A stretch of 64,000 nt of DNA from CAVVKW01 sp963749035 (GCA_963749035.1 CAVVKW010000004.1:806001-870000); one strand, 5' to 3'. Shown: positions 26,966 to 37,125, counted from the first letter of the stretch. Notes: a model not told the origin generated them from the sequence alone. Program-made: numbers and translations.

Positions 26966-28555
26966 ATGCCGGACGCCAAGAATGCCAAATTCATCACTTC
27001 CGACAACGTTCCGCGTGCCGCGAGCCCTGGGTGCGCAATTTTGATGATTTGCCTCGTTACCAGCTGTCCGTCCGCGTCCCCCGCCCAGCCACTACCGCCC
27101 GTGTCCACACCGACCGCCACGACCGTCGGGCAGGATGTTTTCCGCTTTCGTTACACGGGCCGACAAGCGGATGTCACGACGCGCGCCCCCATCGGCCAAG
27201 CCATTGAACCCGAGGGTTACGTCGCGTCACCCGACGATCCGGATTTCACGACGCCCGAGGCCTTGGGAATGACGCCGCTCTTCGACGTCGCCAGCCCCTT
27301 TCGACGCGGCCTCGCCATCGGACCGGTCGACGTCAATGTCAACCTCTCCCTCGGTTGGGAATACTCGAGCCGCTCCTCATCCGGCACTCGCACGGAAAAA
27401 ACGGACGACAACAGTCCGTTCGCCGCCCCTGCCGTCCTATTTTCCTACAATCGCGCGGTCGGTCCTTGGGCCGTCAACGCTAGCTACTCCGCCGGATACC
27501 GCTACTACGTCAATCCCGACTATCAAGCCGAAGGATCGGGCAGCCAGCGAAATCCCCTCTCGCAATCCGCTTCCATCCTAGTCGGCCACCTCGGAGCCCG
27601 CCACGAAGTCAACTTCACCTCGACCGGCTCCTTTGGCACCGGCTTTGACGTGAACGCGGGCAATACCCTCACCCAAACCCAACTCAGCACCGGGCTCGAT
27701 TGGGAATATCTCCTCGCCCAGTTCTACACCGTCGGTGCCGACGCCGCCTACCGCACGACGATCAGCTCCGACGATGGCAATGGCCAGGGTGGCGGCAACG
27801 GCAACCTCTCCGCCTTCGACCTGAACACCTACGCCGACTACCTCTGGACCGGCAAGACCACTCTCCGCCTCTCGCTCGGCACCGGTCAGAACCAACAATC
27901 CCTGCGCGATCAGGAGGCCGAGGATCGCACCTACGTTCAATCGCTCTTCAGCGTCAATTACCGGCCAAAATCCAAGTTCGTCCTCGACGCCGGCCTCGGC
28001 GTCGGATACGTCACCGATTCCGGCGGCTCCCAATCAACGAATAGCGAACTCACCGGCCTGCGACCGGTTTACCAGCTCGGCGTGCTTTATCAGGCCACCG
28101 AGAAAACATCCGTCTCCGCGGAATTCCGATTCCAAGGTGCCGACATTCGTCCGGATTTTCGGCTCCAGGCCGACTGGCAACCTCGCGATTCGACCGCCGT
28201 CTCCCTCGCCATCTATCAGGATCAGGGCTTCTCGCTCACGACCCGCGACCAGATCCAGGTTTCTCGCGGAATCGTCGGCTCCGTCTCCCAGCGAATCTTT
28301 TCCCGGGTCACGCTCTCCGTCTCCGGCGGCTGGCAGCAGACTGAAAACGTCAGCCTCGGAAGCGACGACCAGAACTCATCGAACGGCGAAAACACCTTCG
28401 CCTACAGCTTTGCCTCCACCGATCTGAGTTGGCAGATCCGCGATTGGGTCGCCGCCAATGCCTCAATCTACACCCGCTCGGGCAGCGACACGACGTCAGA
28501 CCGCGGGAACGAACCCGAAACTCGCGCATCCATCAGCATCGACTTCAGCTTATGA
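26966..28555 (+). CDS. outer-membrane beta-barrel protein of the exopolysaccharide locus
   Basis: The protein is about 529 residues from the ATG at 26966. A hydrophobic export segment (CAILMICLVTSC) is followed by a Pro-rich linker and then long alternating aromatic/polar strands such as NLSLGWEYSSRSSS, VNASYSAGYRYYVNPDY and ELTGLRPVYQLGVLYQ, ending in ETRASISIDFSL with a terminal Leu. That pattern is typical of outer-membrane barrels linked to exosortase/exopolysaccharide loci. It overlaps the Wza-like gene by ATGA, so the two are translationally coupled. The start is uncertain: TTG 26903 or a later ATG at about 27041 are alternatives. Confidence 0.75.
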   Translation: MPDAKNAKFITSDNVPRAASPGCAILMICLVTSCPSASPAQPLPPVSTPTATTVGQDVFRFRYTGRQADVTTRAPIGQAIEPEGYVASPDDPDFTTPEALGMTPLFDVASPFRRGLAIGPVDVNVNLSLGWEYSSRSSSGTRTEKTDDNSPFAAPAVLFSYNRAVGPWAVNASYSAGYRYYVNPDYQAEGSGSQRNPLSQSASILVGHLGARHEVNFTSTGSFGTGFDVNAGNTLTQTQLSTGLDWEYLLAQFYTVGADAAYRTTISSDDGNGQGGGNGNLSAFDLNTYADYLWTGKTTLRLSLGTGQNQQSLRDQEAEDRTYVQSLFSVNYRPKSKFVLDAGLGVGYVTDSGGSQSTNSELTGLRPVYQLGVLYQATEKTSVSAEFRFQGADIRPDFRLQADWQPRDSTAVSLAIYQDQGFSLTTRDQIQVSRGIVGSVSQRIFSRVTLSVSGGWQQTENVSLGSDDQNSSNGENTFAYSFASTDLSWQIRDWVAANASIYTRSGSDTTSDRGNEPETRASISIDFSL

Positions 28556-29241
28556 GAATCTTCGCCCTCGCCATCGTCTTTTCCGTGCTTGCGCTCGACG
28601 TCCGCGCCCAGAGTTCCACGCCGGTCGCCCCGGCTGCTCCCGCCGCCCCAGCCGAACCCAGCTTCTCAAACGACACCCCAACTGCCGCCCCAGCCAGTCC
28701 CGCCGCTTCCGACGGCTCTTCTCAAGTTCTCACCTCGGCTGAAGGCGATTACGTGCTCACCCCGGGCGACACCATCGAGATGACCATCTTCCGCGAACCA
28801 GACCTCACCGCGCGATCCACGATTGCCCGAGATGGCACCGTCCAACTTCCCCTCATCAAGGAAGTTTCGCTCGCCGGCAAAACCGTCCGCGACGCCCGCG
28901 CCTTGCTTCGCGGACTCTACGACGCGAAATACCTCGTCAATCCGCAGGTTTATCTCAACGTCATCGGGTTCGCCCAGCGTCGGTTCACGATCCTCGGCCA
29001 AGTCCTCAAGCCCGGCAGCTACGCCCTCCAAGGCGGCCAGACGCTCAGTCTTCTCGAAGTCATCGGCATGGCCGGTGGCTTCACCCGAATCGCCGACCAA
29101 GGAAAAATCCTCATCCGCCGCTCTGTGGCTGGCGAATCCGTCAGTCTCAAGGCCAACGCCAAACGCATCGCCGACGGCCGCGACGAGAGCGTCACCATTC
29201 TCCCGGGTGACGTCATTACCGTCGGCGAAAGCTGGTATTGA
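28552..29241 (+). CDS. Wza-like polysaccharide export protein
   Basis: A 229-residue periplasmic/outer-membrane export protein. It has a signal peptide (MRIFALAIVFSVLALDVRAQ), an Ala/Pro-rich linker, the Poly_export domain (YVLTPGDTIEMTIFREPDL, then GTVQLPLIKEVSLAGKT) and an SLBB-type domain (RRFTILGQVLKPGSYALQGG). It has no lipobox cysteine, unlike E. coli Wza. It should form the outer-membrane conduit for the exopolysaccharide whose length is controlled by the next gene. It overlaps the barrel gene upstream. Confidence 0.88.
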   Translation: MRIFALAIVFSVLALDVRAQSSTPVAPAAPAAPAEPSFSNDTPTAAPASPAASDGSSQVLTSAEGDYVLTPGDTIEMTIFREPDLTARSTIARDGTVQLPLIKEVSLAGKTVRDARALLRGLYDAKYLVNPQVYLNVIGFAQRRFTILGQVLKPGSYALQGGQTLSLLEVIGMAGGFTRIADQGKILIRRSVAGESVSLKANAKRIADGRDESVTILPGDVITVGESWY

Positions 29242-29310
29242 AAACGCCATTCACTACCCGCTCACCAAACCCTGCCAGCCGCCGCCTGATTTCCGCCAAC
29301 TCCGAAAGCC

Positions 29311-31443
29311 ATGAATGCTGATCCATTTGACGAACCCACCCAGCGCCCCCGCGGCTTCGACTGGCAGGAAGCCTATCACGCGATCCGCGACCGTTTTTGG
29401 ATTGTCGCAGTCTGCTTCGTTCTGGGCGGACTCGCCGCCTTCGCCTATCTCCGCGGCCAGGAAAACCTCTTCCAGGCCCGCGCCGTTCTCGTCCTTCAGG
29501 AAGACCAGGGCAACGTCCTAGGCCGCGCGGTCGAGTCCGTCAGTCAGCAACGCATTCAGAGCCTCGATATGATCAATACCGTCATTGATCGCATGGGCAG
29601 CTTCCTGTTCGCGCAGCGCGTCGCCGAGAGCCTCGACCTCGCGAACACCCCCACCTTGCTCGCCGCAACCGACTCCGGCGACGAACCCATCACGACCGAA
29701 CGAGCCGCCGGCCTCCTCAGCGATATCGTCGCCATCTCCTACCGTCGAAACACCCGCCTCGTCGACGTCACCGCCAGGACTCGCGACCCTCAACTCTCCA
29801 CTGACATCGCCAACGCCTACGTCACCGAGTTCATCCGCCTCGGCCTGGAGCAAAGCTCGGAAGCCACCCGCTCCGCTGGCGCCTTCCTCGTTGATGAGGC
29901 CGCCCGCCTCGCCGGTAAAATGCGTATTTCCGAGGAAGCCATGCAGAGTTTCCGAGAACGCGAACGCGCCACTTCGCTCGAAACCCTCCTCAGCGACGCC
30001 CAAACCAACGTCGCTGCCGCCACCGAGCGCCTCAGCCAGACTCGCGCCCGCGTCGCGCAGTTCAACAGCGACCTCGCCGCCGCCGAAGGAATCGAAGACA
30101 ACGCCACCTTCCTCGTGAAGTTGCCCAGCGTGGCTTCCGATCCCCGAGTCGCCGAGCTCACCGCAACGATCACCGCCATCGAACAAAATCTCGGCGTCCT
30201 CTCCCAGCGATACCGACCCGAGCACCCGGCCTACGTTGATTTTTCCCGCCGTCTTGACATCGCTCGCACGGAACTCAGTGAGACCCTGAATCAGATCGTC
30301 GCCCGCCTCTCCGAGCAGCGAGACAACCTCGTTTCCCAAGTCGCCATCGACGAGGCTGCCGTCACCGCCACCGAAGACCGGCTGCTTCAGATCACCGGCA
30401 AATACGTCGAATACAACAGCCTCTCCCGCGACCTAGAAACGGATCGCGTCCTCTACGACGCCGTCCTCGCCCGCCTCAAGGAAGTCGACCTCACCAAAGG
30501 CATCACCAATGAGCTGTTCAGCATCCACGAACTCGCGCAAGGCGCCGGCCCCCTCCCCATCCCGTGGGTCAAGACTCTCATCATGGGCTTCGTCGGAGGT
30601 TTCGCCCTCGGCGTCGGCATCGTCCTCGGACTGTCGAAACTCGATCCGTCGATTCACACCGTCGATCAAGCCGAAGCCCTCACCGGCCTCCGCGTCATCA
30701 CGGCCGTACCTCAAATCAAGACCAACAAACCCGGACTCCTCGCCCAAGAAGACCGGCACGGACTCGTGGCCGAGGCCTTCCGTACTCTGCGCGCTTCCAT
30801 GGCCTTACTTGGCGACTCCGAGCAGCACCGAGTGTTTCTGTTTACCAGCGCCATGCCATCGGAGGGCAAAACATTCTCAAGTGCCAATTTTGCCGTCACG
30901 CTCGCCCAACAAGGCTTTCGGACACTTTACATCGACGGCGACCTGCGGAAACCCGCCGTCTCCAAGCTGCTCTTCGGAGAACACCGCAAACCGGGCTTCA
31001 CTGAGGTTCTTCTCGATCGTTGCTCGCTTGAGGAGAGTGCTATCCCGAGCGGAGTCGAAAATCTCGACGTCATCACCGCGGGGGGGAGGTCCGACAATCC
31101 GGCTGAACTGCTCGCCACCGCAAAAGTTGAGGAGATCATCTCGCTCGCCCGTAACGCTTACGATCGCGTCGTGATCGATAGCGCGCCCGTAATCGCCGTC
31201 AGTGACAGCCTGCTTCTCGCGGAATTTGCCGACGTCAGTTGCCTCATTCTGCGCGCCAACAAGACTTCCCGCAAATCCGTTCGCCACGCGATCCGACTCC
31301 TCTCCGAACTCGGCCACCCACCCGCCGGCATCGTCCTCAACGGCCTCCACCCAGGGCGCGGGGGAAATTACAATTACTACGCCTACTCCGGTCGCAACTA
31401 CGGCGACTACGGAGCAAGCGGAGTCTACGGACGCTCAGGATAA
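29311..31443 (+). CDS. Wzc-like polysaccharide co-polymerase with BY-kinase domain
   Basis: A 710-residue inner-membrane protein. An N-terminal helix (about 30-50) and a second near residue 420 bracket a long coiled-coil periplasmic domain (Wzz type). The cytoplasmic bacterial tyrosine kinase follows with Walker A SAMPSEGKT (about 513-521), Walker A' LYIDGDLRKP and Walker B VVIDSAP. The last 25 residues form a Tyr/Gly cluster (NYNYYAYSGRNYGDYG), the expected autophosphorylation tail. It sets chain length and drives export with the Wza-like protein encoded 70 bases upstream. Confidence 0.9.
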   Translation: MNADPFDEPTQRPRGFDWQEAYHAIRDRFWIVAVCFVLGGLAAFAYLRGQENLFQARAVLVLQEDQGNVLGRAVESVSQQRIQSLDMINTVIDRMGSFLFAQRVAESLDLANTPTLLAATDSGDEPITTERAAGLLSDIVAISYRRNTRLVDVTARTRDPQLSTDIANAYVTEFIRLGLEQSSEATRSAGAFLVDEAARLAGKMRISEEAMQSFRERERATSLETLLSDAQTNVAAATERLSQTRARVAQFNSDLAAAEGIEDNATFLVKLPSVASDPRVAELTATITAIEQNLGVLSQRYRPEHPAYVDFSRRLDIARTELSETLNQIVARLSEQRDNLVSQVAIDEAAVTATEDRLLQITGKYVEYNSLSRDLETDRVLYDAVLARLKEVDLTKGITNELFSIHELAQGAGPLPIPWVKTLIMGFVGGFALGVGIVLGLSKLDPSIHTVDQAEALTGLRVITAVPQIKTNKPGLLAQEDRHGLVAEAFRTLRASMALLGDSEQHRVFLFTSAMPSEGKTFSSANFAVTLAQQGFRTLYIDGDLRKPAVSKLLFGEHRKPGFTEVLLDRCSLEESAIPSGVENLDVITAGGRSDNPAELLATAKVEEIISLARNAYDRVVIDSAPVIAVSDSLLLAEFADVSCLILRANKTSRKSVRHAIRLLSELGHPPAGIVLNGLHPGRGGNYNYYAYSGRNYGDYGASGVYGRSG

Positions 31444-31501
31444 AGCGGACGACCGCCGCCGGCTGAAACAACTGCCTACTTCGAATTCAGAAAGCCACAA
31501 G

Positions 31502-31597
31502 GTAACCACGGATTACACAGATTACCCCGATTGTAAGCTTGGCATGCGATCCACGATCTCCCGTCTATCCGGATCCTCTGCGCAATCCGTGGTTTAC
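31502..31597. repeat. palindromic repeat element, copy 1
   Basis: The ends are inverted: GTAACCACGGATTACACAG at the left and, read backwards from 31597, GTAAACCACGGATTGCGCAG. The centre, GGCATGCGATC then GATCTCC and TCTAT, is shared with copy 2 at 37126-37216. The phrase ACCACGGATTACACAGATTA is of a type seen scattered in many environmental bacterial genomes. The function is unknown. Confidence 0.75.
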
Positions 31598-31662
31598 AAT
31601 AGCAACGATCACCGCTCAGCCACTGATTACCCCTCGCCAATCACAGGCTCAAGCCCCCGGCA

Positions 31663-31681
31663 TCAGGCCATCCCCTATTTT
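31663..31681 (+). promoter_or_regulatory. palindromic motif, diverged copy C
   Basis: CAGGCCATCCCCTATTTT matches CAGGGGAGCCCCTATTTT of copy A at most positions and keeps CCCCTATTTT exactly. It lies about 80 bases upstream of the second PEP-CTERM gene, a position suited to transcription control. Confidence 0.4.
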
Positions 31682-31756
31682 TTCTCTTGGCGACCTTCAT
31701 TTGCCGTAACGGCATTGCGGATGCTCAGATGATCTCCTACTCAAACATCGCACTCC

Positions 31757-33454
31757 ATGAAAATAACCCGGCTTGCCCAACTCATTATCGCTATCACATC
31801 AATTGTTGGGACTACATCTTCGGCTCTGGCCCAAACAACTTATCATTGGGATGCAAATGGCAGCGGGACCGGAAGCGGAGGAACGGGCAATTGGCTCGGA
31901 ACGAATTCTTGGCGGGAAAGCTCGGAGACCGGACCTCTGACAATGTGGTCCAATGATCCTCTGAGATCAGCTAGTCTCGGTGGCACCGCCGGCACAATCG
32001 ACTTCGCATCGAGTGGATCTCAGAGTGTCACCGTATCAGACTTAGCGGTAACTACCAGCGGTTACATCATAAGATCGACCGCCGGAAATCGATCCCTCAC
32101 CGCATCGTCCGTGACGCTCTCTCCAAATGCCGGGCTCACACTGAACATGGCCAGCACCAATTCACAGTGGACGCTAGGCGCGCTCTCATTTGGGTCAGGA
32201 TCTTCACTTTCAGTGATCTCCGCAGCAAACACCTCGGGTTCCAACGCAGCTCGATTGAACCTCAACCAAGCAAACTCATCCATCTCTGGCGGATCGATCT
32301 CATTGAGCGGAGCAAATTCTGGTGCTCTAGTCGGATTTGTTTCGCAAGCGGCAAATGTGACGTTGGCAACAAATATCATTAATAGCTCCGCGGCTCCAAC
32401 GATGCTGGGTGCAGCCGATTCTAACGATTCCCTTCGATACAGCGGCGCTGTTTCAAGCAATGCGGGAGTGACCATCAGCATCGCGGGCGGGAGCGGCGGG
32501 GGCACCGGAACAGTTGTTTTGACGGGAACGATCACTTCCTCCGCAACTACGAGACTCAATCATTCAAACGACGGGGTCTTCCGTATGGAAGGGAACAATC
32601 GACTATCAGCGACGTCGGTCGTAGAATTTGCAAATGGCACTCTCGATCTAAATGGAACGCAACAGACAGTTGCAGGCCTGACCGGGAACGGGGGGCGGGG
32701 CATCACCAATACGTCAGTCTCAGCCGCGAATCTGACCATTAACGCCTCGGGCAGCGGTAGCCAAACTTTTGGAGGGCAGATCGGAACCCCCACTGCGACG
32801 ACAAACATAGGCGGTGCGAATAATGGTGTAGCGCTCACCAAGACCGGAACCGGCACCCAAACTCTTTCGGGCGCCAACACCTACACCGGTGGAACGACGA
32901 TTTCTCAAGGCACGCTACTTGTGACAAATTCTGGAGTAACCTCGGCCACAGGCACCGGGGCAGTCACAGTTGCTTCCGGCGGCATCCTTGGTGGAACGGG
33001 ACGCGTCAACGGCGCTACCTCCGTCACGGGATCGTTGATGGCTGGAAACGGATCGGCCCCAACCGGAACCATGACCTTGGGCGGCGACTTGACGCTGAAC
33101 TCTGGTTCGGAACTCGTTTTCTCCCTCGGCTCACCGGGCCTGAACAGTTCGATCGCGCGCACGGCTGGGACCTTCGATTTCCAACCTACTCAGTCCATCC
33201 GCTTCCTCGATTTCGGTGCCGCGCCCGGAACGTATTCGGGTCTCCTCACCGGACTCGCCAGCACCGTTAACGTCAGCGGTTGGACCATCGCCAACTCCGG
33301 ATGGACCGGAAGTTTCTTCTCCGACTCGAACAGCGTCGGTTTCACCCTCACAGCCGTTCCCGAACCCTCGACCGTCGTCGCCGCCTTCCTCGTCTTCGGT
33401 GCACTATGTTGGATGCGTTACCGCCAGGTGCGCACGGCTAACGCCCGCGACTAA
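31757..33454 (+). CDS. PEP-CTERM protein with autotransporter-associated beta-strand repeats
   Basis: A 565-residue secreted protein. It has a signal peptide (LAQLIIAITSIVGTTSSALAQ), Gly/Ser/Thr/Asn-rich repeats predicted to form a beta helix, one clear autotransporter-associated repeat (LTKTGTGTQTLSGANTYTGG then TTISQGTLLV), and the sorting tail VPEPSTVVAAFLVFGALCWM ending in RYRQVRTANARD. There is no outer-membrane autotransporter barrel, so it relies on the exosortase system. It is a likely structural or adhesive surface protein and lies directly upstream of the exosortase gene. Confidence 0.87.
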   Translation: MKITRLAQLIIAITSIVGTTSSALAQTTYHWDANGSGTGSGGTGNWLGTNSWRESSETGPLTMWSNDPLRSASLGGTAGTIDFASSGSQSVTVSDLAVTTSGYIIRSTAGNRSLTASSVTLSPNAGLTLNMASTNSQWTLGALSFGSGSSLSVISAANTSGSNAARLNLNQANSSISGGSISLSGANSGALVGFVSQAANVTLATNIINSSAAPTMLGAADSNDSLRYSGAVSSNAGVTISIAGGSGGGTGTVVLTGTITSSATTRLNHSNDGVFRMEGNNRLSATSVVEFANGTLDLNGTQQTVAGLTGNGGRGITNTSVSAANLTINASGSGSQTFGGQIGTPTATTNIGGANNGVALTKTGTGTQTLSGANTYTGGTTISQGTLLVTNSGVTSATGTGAVTVASGGILGGTGRVNGATSVTGSLMAGNGSAPTGTMTLGGDLTLNSGSELVFSLGSPGLNSSIARTAGTFDFQPTQSIRFLDFGAAPGTYSGLLTGLASTVNVSGWTIANSGWTGSFFSDSNSVGFTLTAVPEPSTVVAAFLVFGALCWMRYRQVRTANARD

Positions 33455-33643
33455 AATCTGGCCACTGGATCGCCTTCAGCGGTCTCCGTTTCGCAGCACC
33501 TCTGGACCCATGGAATCTCAACTCATACCACAGGCCGGAGGCCTCGCCCTCTTGCCAACTGACGCCTGAAGCCTCCCACTTAAAAAACTCCCCCCTCCCC
33601 CTTGGCAACAACTGCCCCCTGCCCGACAATCCGCTCTCCCCGC

Positions 33644-35239
33644 ATGCCCGCACTCCCGCTGGCCAAGCTCATCCCCCTCGGACTAACCCTGGCTCTCGGC
33701 TGGTGGCTCGTCATCCGAATGCAGCAGCCCCACTGGTCCGCCAGCGCCCAGGCCGAACTCGGCTCGCTGATCCCGTGGTTTTGCGCCGTCCTGCTCTACC
33801 TCCGCTGGGCCGATCGCCCGCCGGTCCAACCACCGTCACGACTCGTCACGATTCTGTGCGTATTTTCCGCCCTCGGATCCGCGCTTGGTCTCGCCCTGCT
33901 TCAACCCATTTTCGAAGCCAACTCCGACTGGCGGCCGCCTGCGCAAGCCGCCGCCCTCTGCGGGGTCACCGGCACCTTTGCCCTCGCCACTCTCATCGGT
34001 GGCCCCAAATGGCTTCGACACTTCGGTGTCCCGATCGCCCTCTTTCTCGCCGCCGCACCGTGGCCCTGGCGGTTCGAGAAAGTCTTCATCCAGCAGAACC
34101 TGATGGGATTCAACGCCACCCTCTGCGTGGAAATTCTTCAATGGATTGGTTTCGAGGCCACGAAACAGGGCGCGCTGATCTCGCTCCCCGTCGGCGTCCT
34201 GGAAGTCGAGGAGGCCTGCAGTGGCATCCGCTCCCTCCAAGCGAGCGTCGCCCTTGCCCTGGTCGCCGGCGAAGCCTGCCGCTCCCCGGTGACCATCCGT
34301 ATAGCCTTCGTCTGCGTCGCCGTCCTCGTCGCCTTGATTGGGAATGCCATCCGCATTCTCATCCTCGCCGTCCTGGCATCGACCAGAGGGATGTCCGCAA
34401 TCGACCATCTCCACGATCCGGCCGGTTACGCAATTCTCGCCGCCAGCCTCACTACAGTCATCATCATGGGAGCATGGAGTCTTCGCCGCCACCCCATTCC
34501 GGCGCCACCGCCACCATCGGTCCGCCCGCCTGCCCGTTTTCCGCAGTCCCGTTTGTTTTCCGGGGGGCTGATCGCAGTCGCCGGACTTTGGCTGGCATCG
34601 CTTATCGGTACCGAGGCTTGGTATCGCTCCAACGAATCGCCATCGCCGGACCTCTCCAATGCTTGGACGTTCGTCCCCTCGCCTGATCCAGACGACGTGA
34701 GTCCAATGGCAGACCGCACGCTTGAGATGCTCATGAACCCCGATGTCGCAATCTCCGAGCAATGGACAACCGACGACGGTCTAGCGTGGCACACGTTTCA
34801 CTTCCGGTGGGAGCCGGACCGATCGGCCGTCCATGCCGCGATCATCATCCACGACCCCCGCGTCTGTCTGGGAACCGTGGGTCTGAAGCTCACCGATACC
34901 CTCCCCGACCTCACCATCGCCGCCGCCGGTTTTCAGATTCCTTTCCGGCACTTTCGGTTTGCCGGTCAAGGCCAGATTCACGAGGTTTTTCACGCCGTCG
35001 TGAAAGACGATGCCCCATTCTCGTGGTCCGACGAAAATCATGAGAGTTTCTCTGGGATCGGTCGCCTGAGAGCGGTTGCCGAAGGTCGGCGAAACCCGGG
35101 TCTCAGCGTCCTCGAAATTATCGTTTCGAGCCCCGACCCAATTTCAGATCCAGTTGAAAAAGTTCAGCAACTCCTCGAAAAGCGGCTAGCTCCCCGCCCC
35201 ACACCGGAAAGACTAACTTCCGTCCATCTTAAAAATTGA
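33644..35239 (+). CDS. exosortase with EpsI-like C-terminal domain
   Basis: A 531-residue membrane peptidase/transpeptidase that should recognise the PEP-CTERM tails of the two proteins in this locus. The first 290 residues are multi-spanning and hold the exosortase residues Cys192 (EEACSGIRSL), Arg237 (NAIRIL) and His255/257 (DHLHDPAGY). The C-terminal part (about 340-531) has one more membrane helix and a soluble EpsI-like domain with HDPRVCLGTVGLKL. The ATG at 33644 is preferred over TTG 33602. The gap upstream (33455-33643) contains a stretch of the low-complexity repeat family (TTGCCAACTGACGCCTGAAG). Confidence 0.9.
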   Translation: MPALPLAKLIPLGLTLALGWWLVIRMQQPHWSASAQAELGSLIPWFCAVLLYLRWADRPPVQPPSRLVTILCVFSALGSALGLALLQPIFEANSDWRPPAQAAALCGVTGTFALATLIGGPKWLRHFGVPIALFLAAAPWPWRFEKVFIQQNLMGFNATLCVEILQWIGFEATKQGALISLPVGVLEVEEACSGIRSLQASVALALVAGEACRSPVTIRIAFVCVAVLVALIGNAIRILILAVLASTRGMSAIDHLHDPAGYAILAASLTTVIIMGAWSLRRHPIPAPPPPSVRPPARFPQSRLFSGGLIAVAGLWLASLIGTEAWYRSNESPSPDLSNAWTFVPSPDPDDVSPMADRTLEMLMNPDVAISEQWTTDDGLAWHTFHFRWEPDRSAVHAAIIIHDPRVCLGTVGLKLTDTLPDLTIAAAGFQIPFRHFRFAGQGQIHEVFHAVVKDDAPFSWSDENHESFSGIGRLRAVAEGRRNPGLSVLEIIVSSPDPISDPVEKVQQLLEKRLAPRPTPERLTSVHLKN

Positions 35240-35250
35240 CGTCGAAACCG

Positions 35251-37083
35251 ATGAACCCGTCTCCCATGGATCAACCTCCCCTCCCCGACCTTCCTGATTA
35301 CGATCCGGAGATCAAGAAAACTTTCCGCCACCGACTCGGCTCCCTCGTCCGTCGAAAACTCTTCTGGCTCTTGGTCGTCTTCGTCGTCGGAACGGCGCTG
35401 ACTGTTTGGCGAGGCCCGGACGTCTACCGAGACCTCAAGGGCCGCCGCGCTTTGAGCTTTATTGAGAAAGGTCAACGCCTCGTGATAGAAGGCGATCCGA
35501 TCGAGGGAGCAGCTTTCGTTCGTCGCGGAGTTCTTATGGCGCCAGCTGACCGGCGGGTTCGGGAAAAACTTATCCTCCTTCAGGCTCTTGAAGGAAAACC
35601 GGCGGCCGTCGAAGCCGTCCGGGCGAAGATCGAAGAAGGTCGCGGACTGCCATCCGAGATTCTGACCGTTGCGGAGCAGCTCTCCTACTCTGAGGATTTC
35701 GCCGAAAGCCAGCGGCTTCTCGCTCAGTTGCCCAACAACCTTCCCGCTAGACTGGAAAATCGCCGTGATATCCTCGCCATACGGAGTCTTGCGTCGACCG
35801 ATTCCTCGTCTGCGATCGCGAAAGCCACCCGTCTCAGCCGGGTTCTTCCAGGACCGGAGGGGGACCCAGTTCGCGTTGTTCTCGCGGCTCTCCTTCTTGA
35901 TCTCCAGCCGCCCGACCTCCAGGCGGCCAACCGAGCCATTACTTCATTGCTCGACGCGCCGGGACTTCCCGGCGTCCAAGCACTCCGCCTCGCCGCCCGC
36001 CAACTCATTCGGGCACCCGGTTCGTTGGATGTCGACGTTGCTACCGTCTCCCAGAAGCTTGCCACTCATCCCAATCGCGTCCCGGCCGACGTTCTCTGGA
36101 GAGCTCAGATGAACGTCTCACTCCACCCGGACACCAAGCGTCAGGCCCTCGCCGACTTTGTGTCCAGTTTTCTGGAATCCTCGCCACCTCTACTCGAACG
36201 AATGGCCATCGCCAAATCGCTCCGAGACGCCAACCTCGCCGACCAAATCCCCACTGTCCTCCCTGAGGAATTGGCATCTCGCAACTTCGACGCCCTCGTC
36301 GCGCGGATTGATGCCTTGGTTACGTTGGAACGCTGGGACGAAGCCCGCAATCTCCTGGACGCCGCCGACATCACCGTTCTTTCTGACCTTCTGCGGCACG
36401 CACTCACTGCCATTGTTGCCCGCAAAACGTTCGAGTCAGATACCGAGAAGAGCGCGCAGTCACGCGCCATCGAAAGTATCGAAAGATCGGAAGTGTCCGA
36501 CTTGGTTCGCGCCGTGGCTCTCGCCCGGCAGAACAACCAACTCGATATTGCCAGAGCCATTTATCGACGTCTGAGTGAGGATCCTGAGACTGAATTGATT
36601 GGTTTGCACGGCTTGATCGACTGCAGCCCTCCCAACACTCCGACTGACGACGCTCTCGCCATTTACGAACAGCTCCAGAAAGCCGACCGGGGCTCGACGC
36701 TTGCCGCTCTTGGAACGACCTACCTCAATCTTCTCAGCGAAACAGATCTGGCCGCAAACCGGGTCGAGGCCCACCGCTTGGCCCGTGAAAATCCGTCCTC
36801 GACGCTTGCAGTCTCGGTAGCGGCGCTGGCCGAACTACGAATGGACGACCCCATAGCTGCCCTCGAAGCTTATCAGAAGTCGACAATATTAGAGTCAGAG
36901 ATCTGGCATTCCACTCCCGACTGTTTCCAGGCAATCCGCGTTGCTGTTCTGGAAGCCAACGGTTTGGTCCTCGAAGCCGACCGCCTCCGCCGGACCATCT
37001 CAACCCATGACCTTCGACCTGAAGAAATCGAACTCCTTAGTCCGACCATGACCAACCCCACCGCCACCTCCGCCATCCGCTAA
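35251..37083 (+). CDS. membrane-anchored TPR-like protein of the exopolysaccharide locus
   Basis: A protein of about 610 residues. One membrane helix near residues 38-55 (LFWLLVVFVVGTALTVW) is followed by helical repeats throughout (for example EKGQRLVIEGDPIEGAAFVRRGVL and QNNQLDIARAIYRRLSEDPE). No catalytic motif is visible. It begins 12 bases after the exosortase stop and is surely in the same operon. Related loci often carry such a scaffold protein, presumably holding the export or sorting machinery together. Starts at TTG 35236 or ATG 35266 are also possible. Confidence 0.78.
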   Translation: MNPSPMDQPPLPDLPDYDPEIKKTFRHRLGSLVRRKLFWLLVVFVVGTALTVWRGPDVYRDLKGRRALSFIEKGQRLVIEGDPIEGAAFVRRGVLMAPADRRVREKLILLQALEGKPAAVEAVRAKIEEGRGLPSEILTVAEQLSYSEDFAESQRLLAQLPNNLPARLENRRDILAIRSLASTDSSSAIAKATRLSRVLPGPEGDPVRVVLAALLLDLQPPDLQAANRAITSLLDAPGLPGVQALRLAARQLIRAPGSLDVDVATVSQKLATHPNRVPADVLWRAQMNVSLHPDTKRQALADFVSSFLESSPPLLERMAIAKSLRDANLADQIPTVLPEELASRNFDALVARIDALVTLERWDEARNLLDAADITVLSDLLRHALTAIVARKTFESDTEKSAQSRAIESIERSEVSDLVRAVALARQNNQLDIARAIYRRLSEDPETELIGLHGLIDCSPPNTPTDDALAIYEQLQKADRGSTLAALGTTYLNLLSETDLAANRVEAHRLARENPSSTLAVSVAALAELRMDDPIAALEAYQKSTILESEIWHSTPDCFQAIRVAVLEANGLVLEADRLRRTISTHDLRPEEIELLSPTMTNPTATSAIR

Positions 37084-37125
37084 CCTCTGCACCTGGCAAC
37101 TCCTAGCCTGCAAGCACGAGGTAAC

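Larger units (their letters stand above)
31444..31756. other. intergenic region with palindromic repeat and motif copy
   Basis: This 313-base gap holds copy 1 of the roughly 95-base palindromic repeat (31502-31597) and the third, diverged copy of the AGGGG/CCCCT-TATTTT motif (31663-31681), about 80 bases before the next start. No gene is supported here. Confidence 0.6.
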
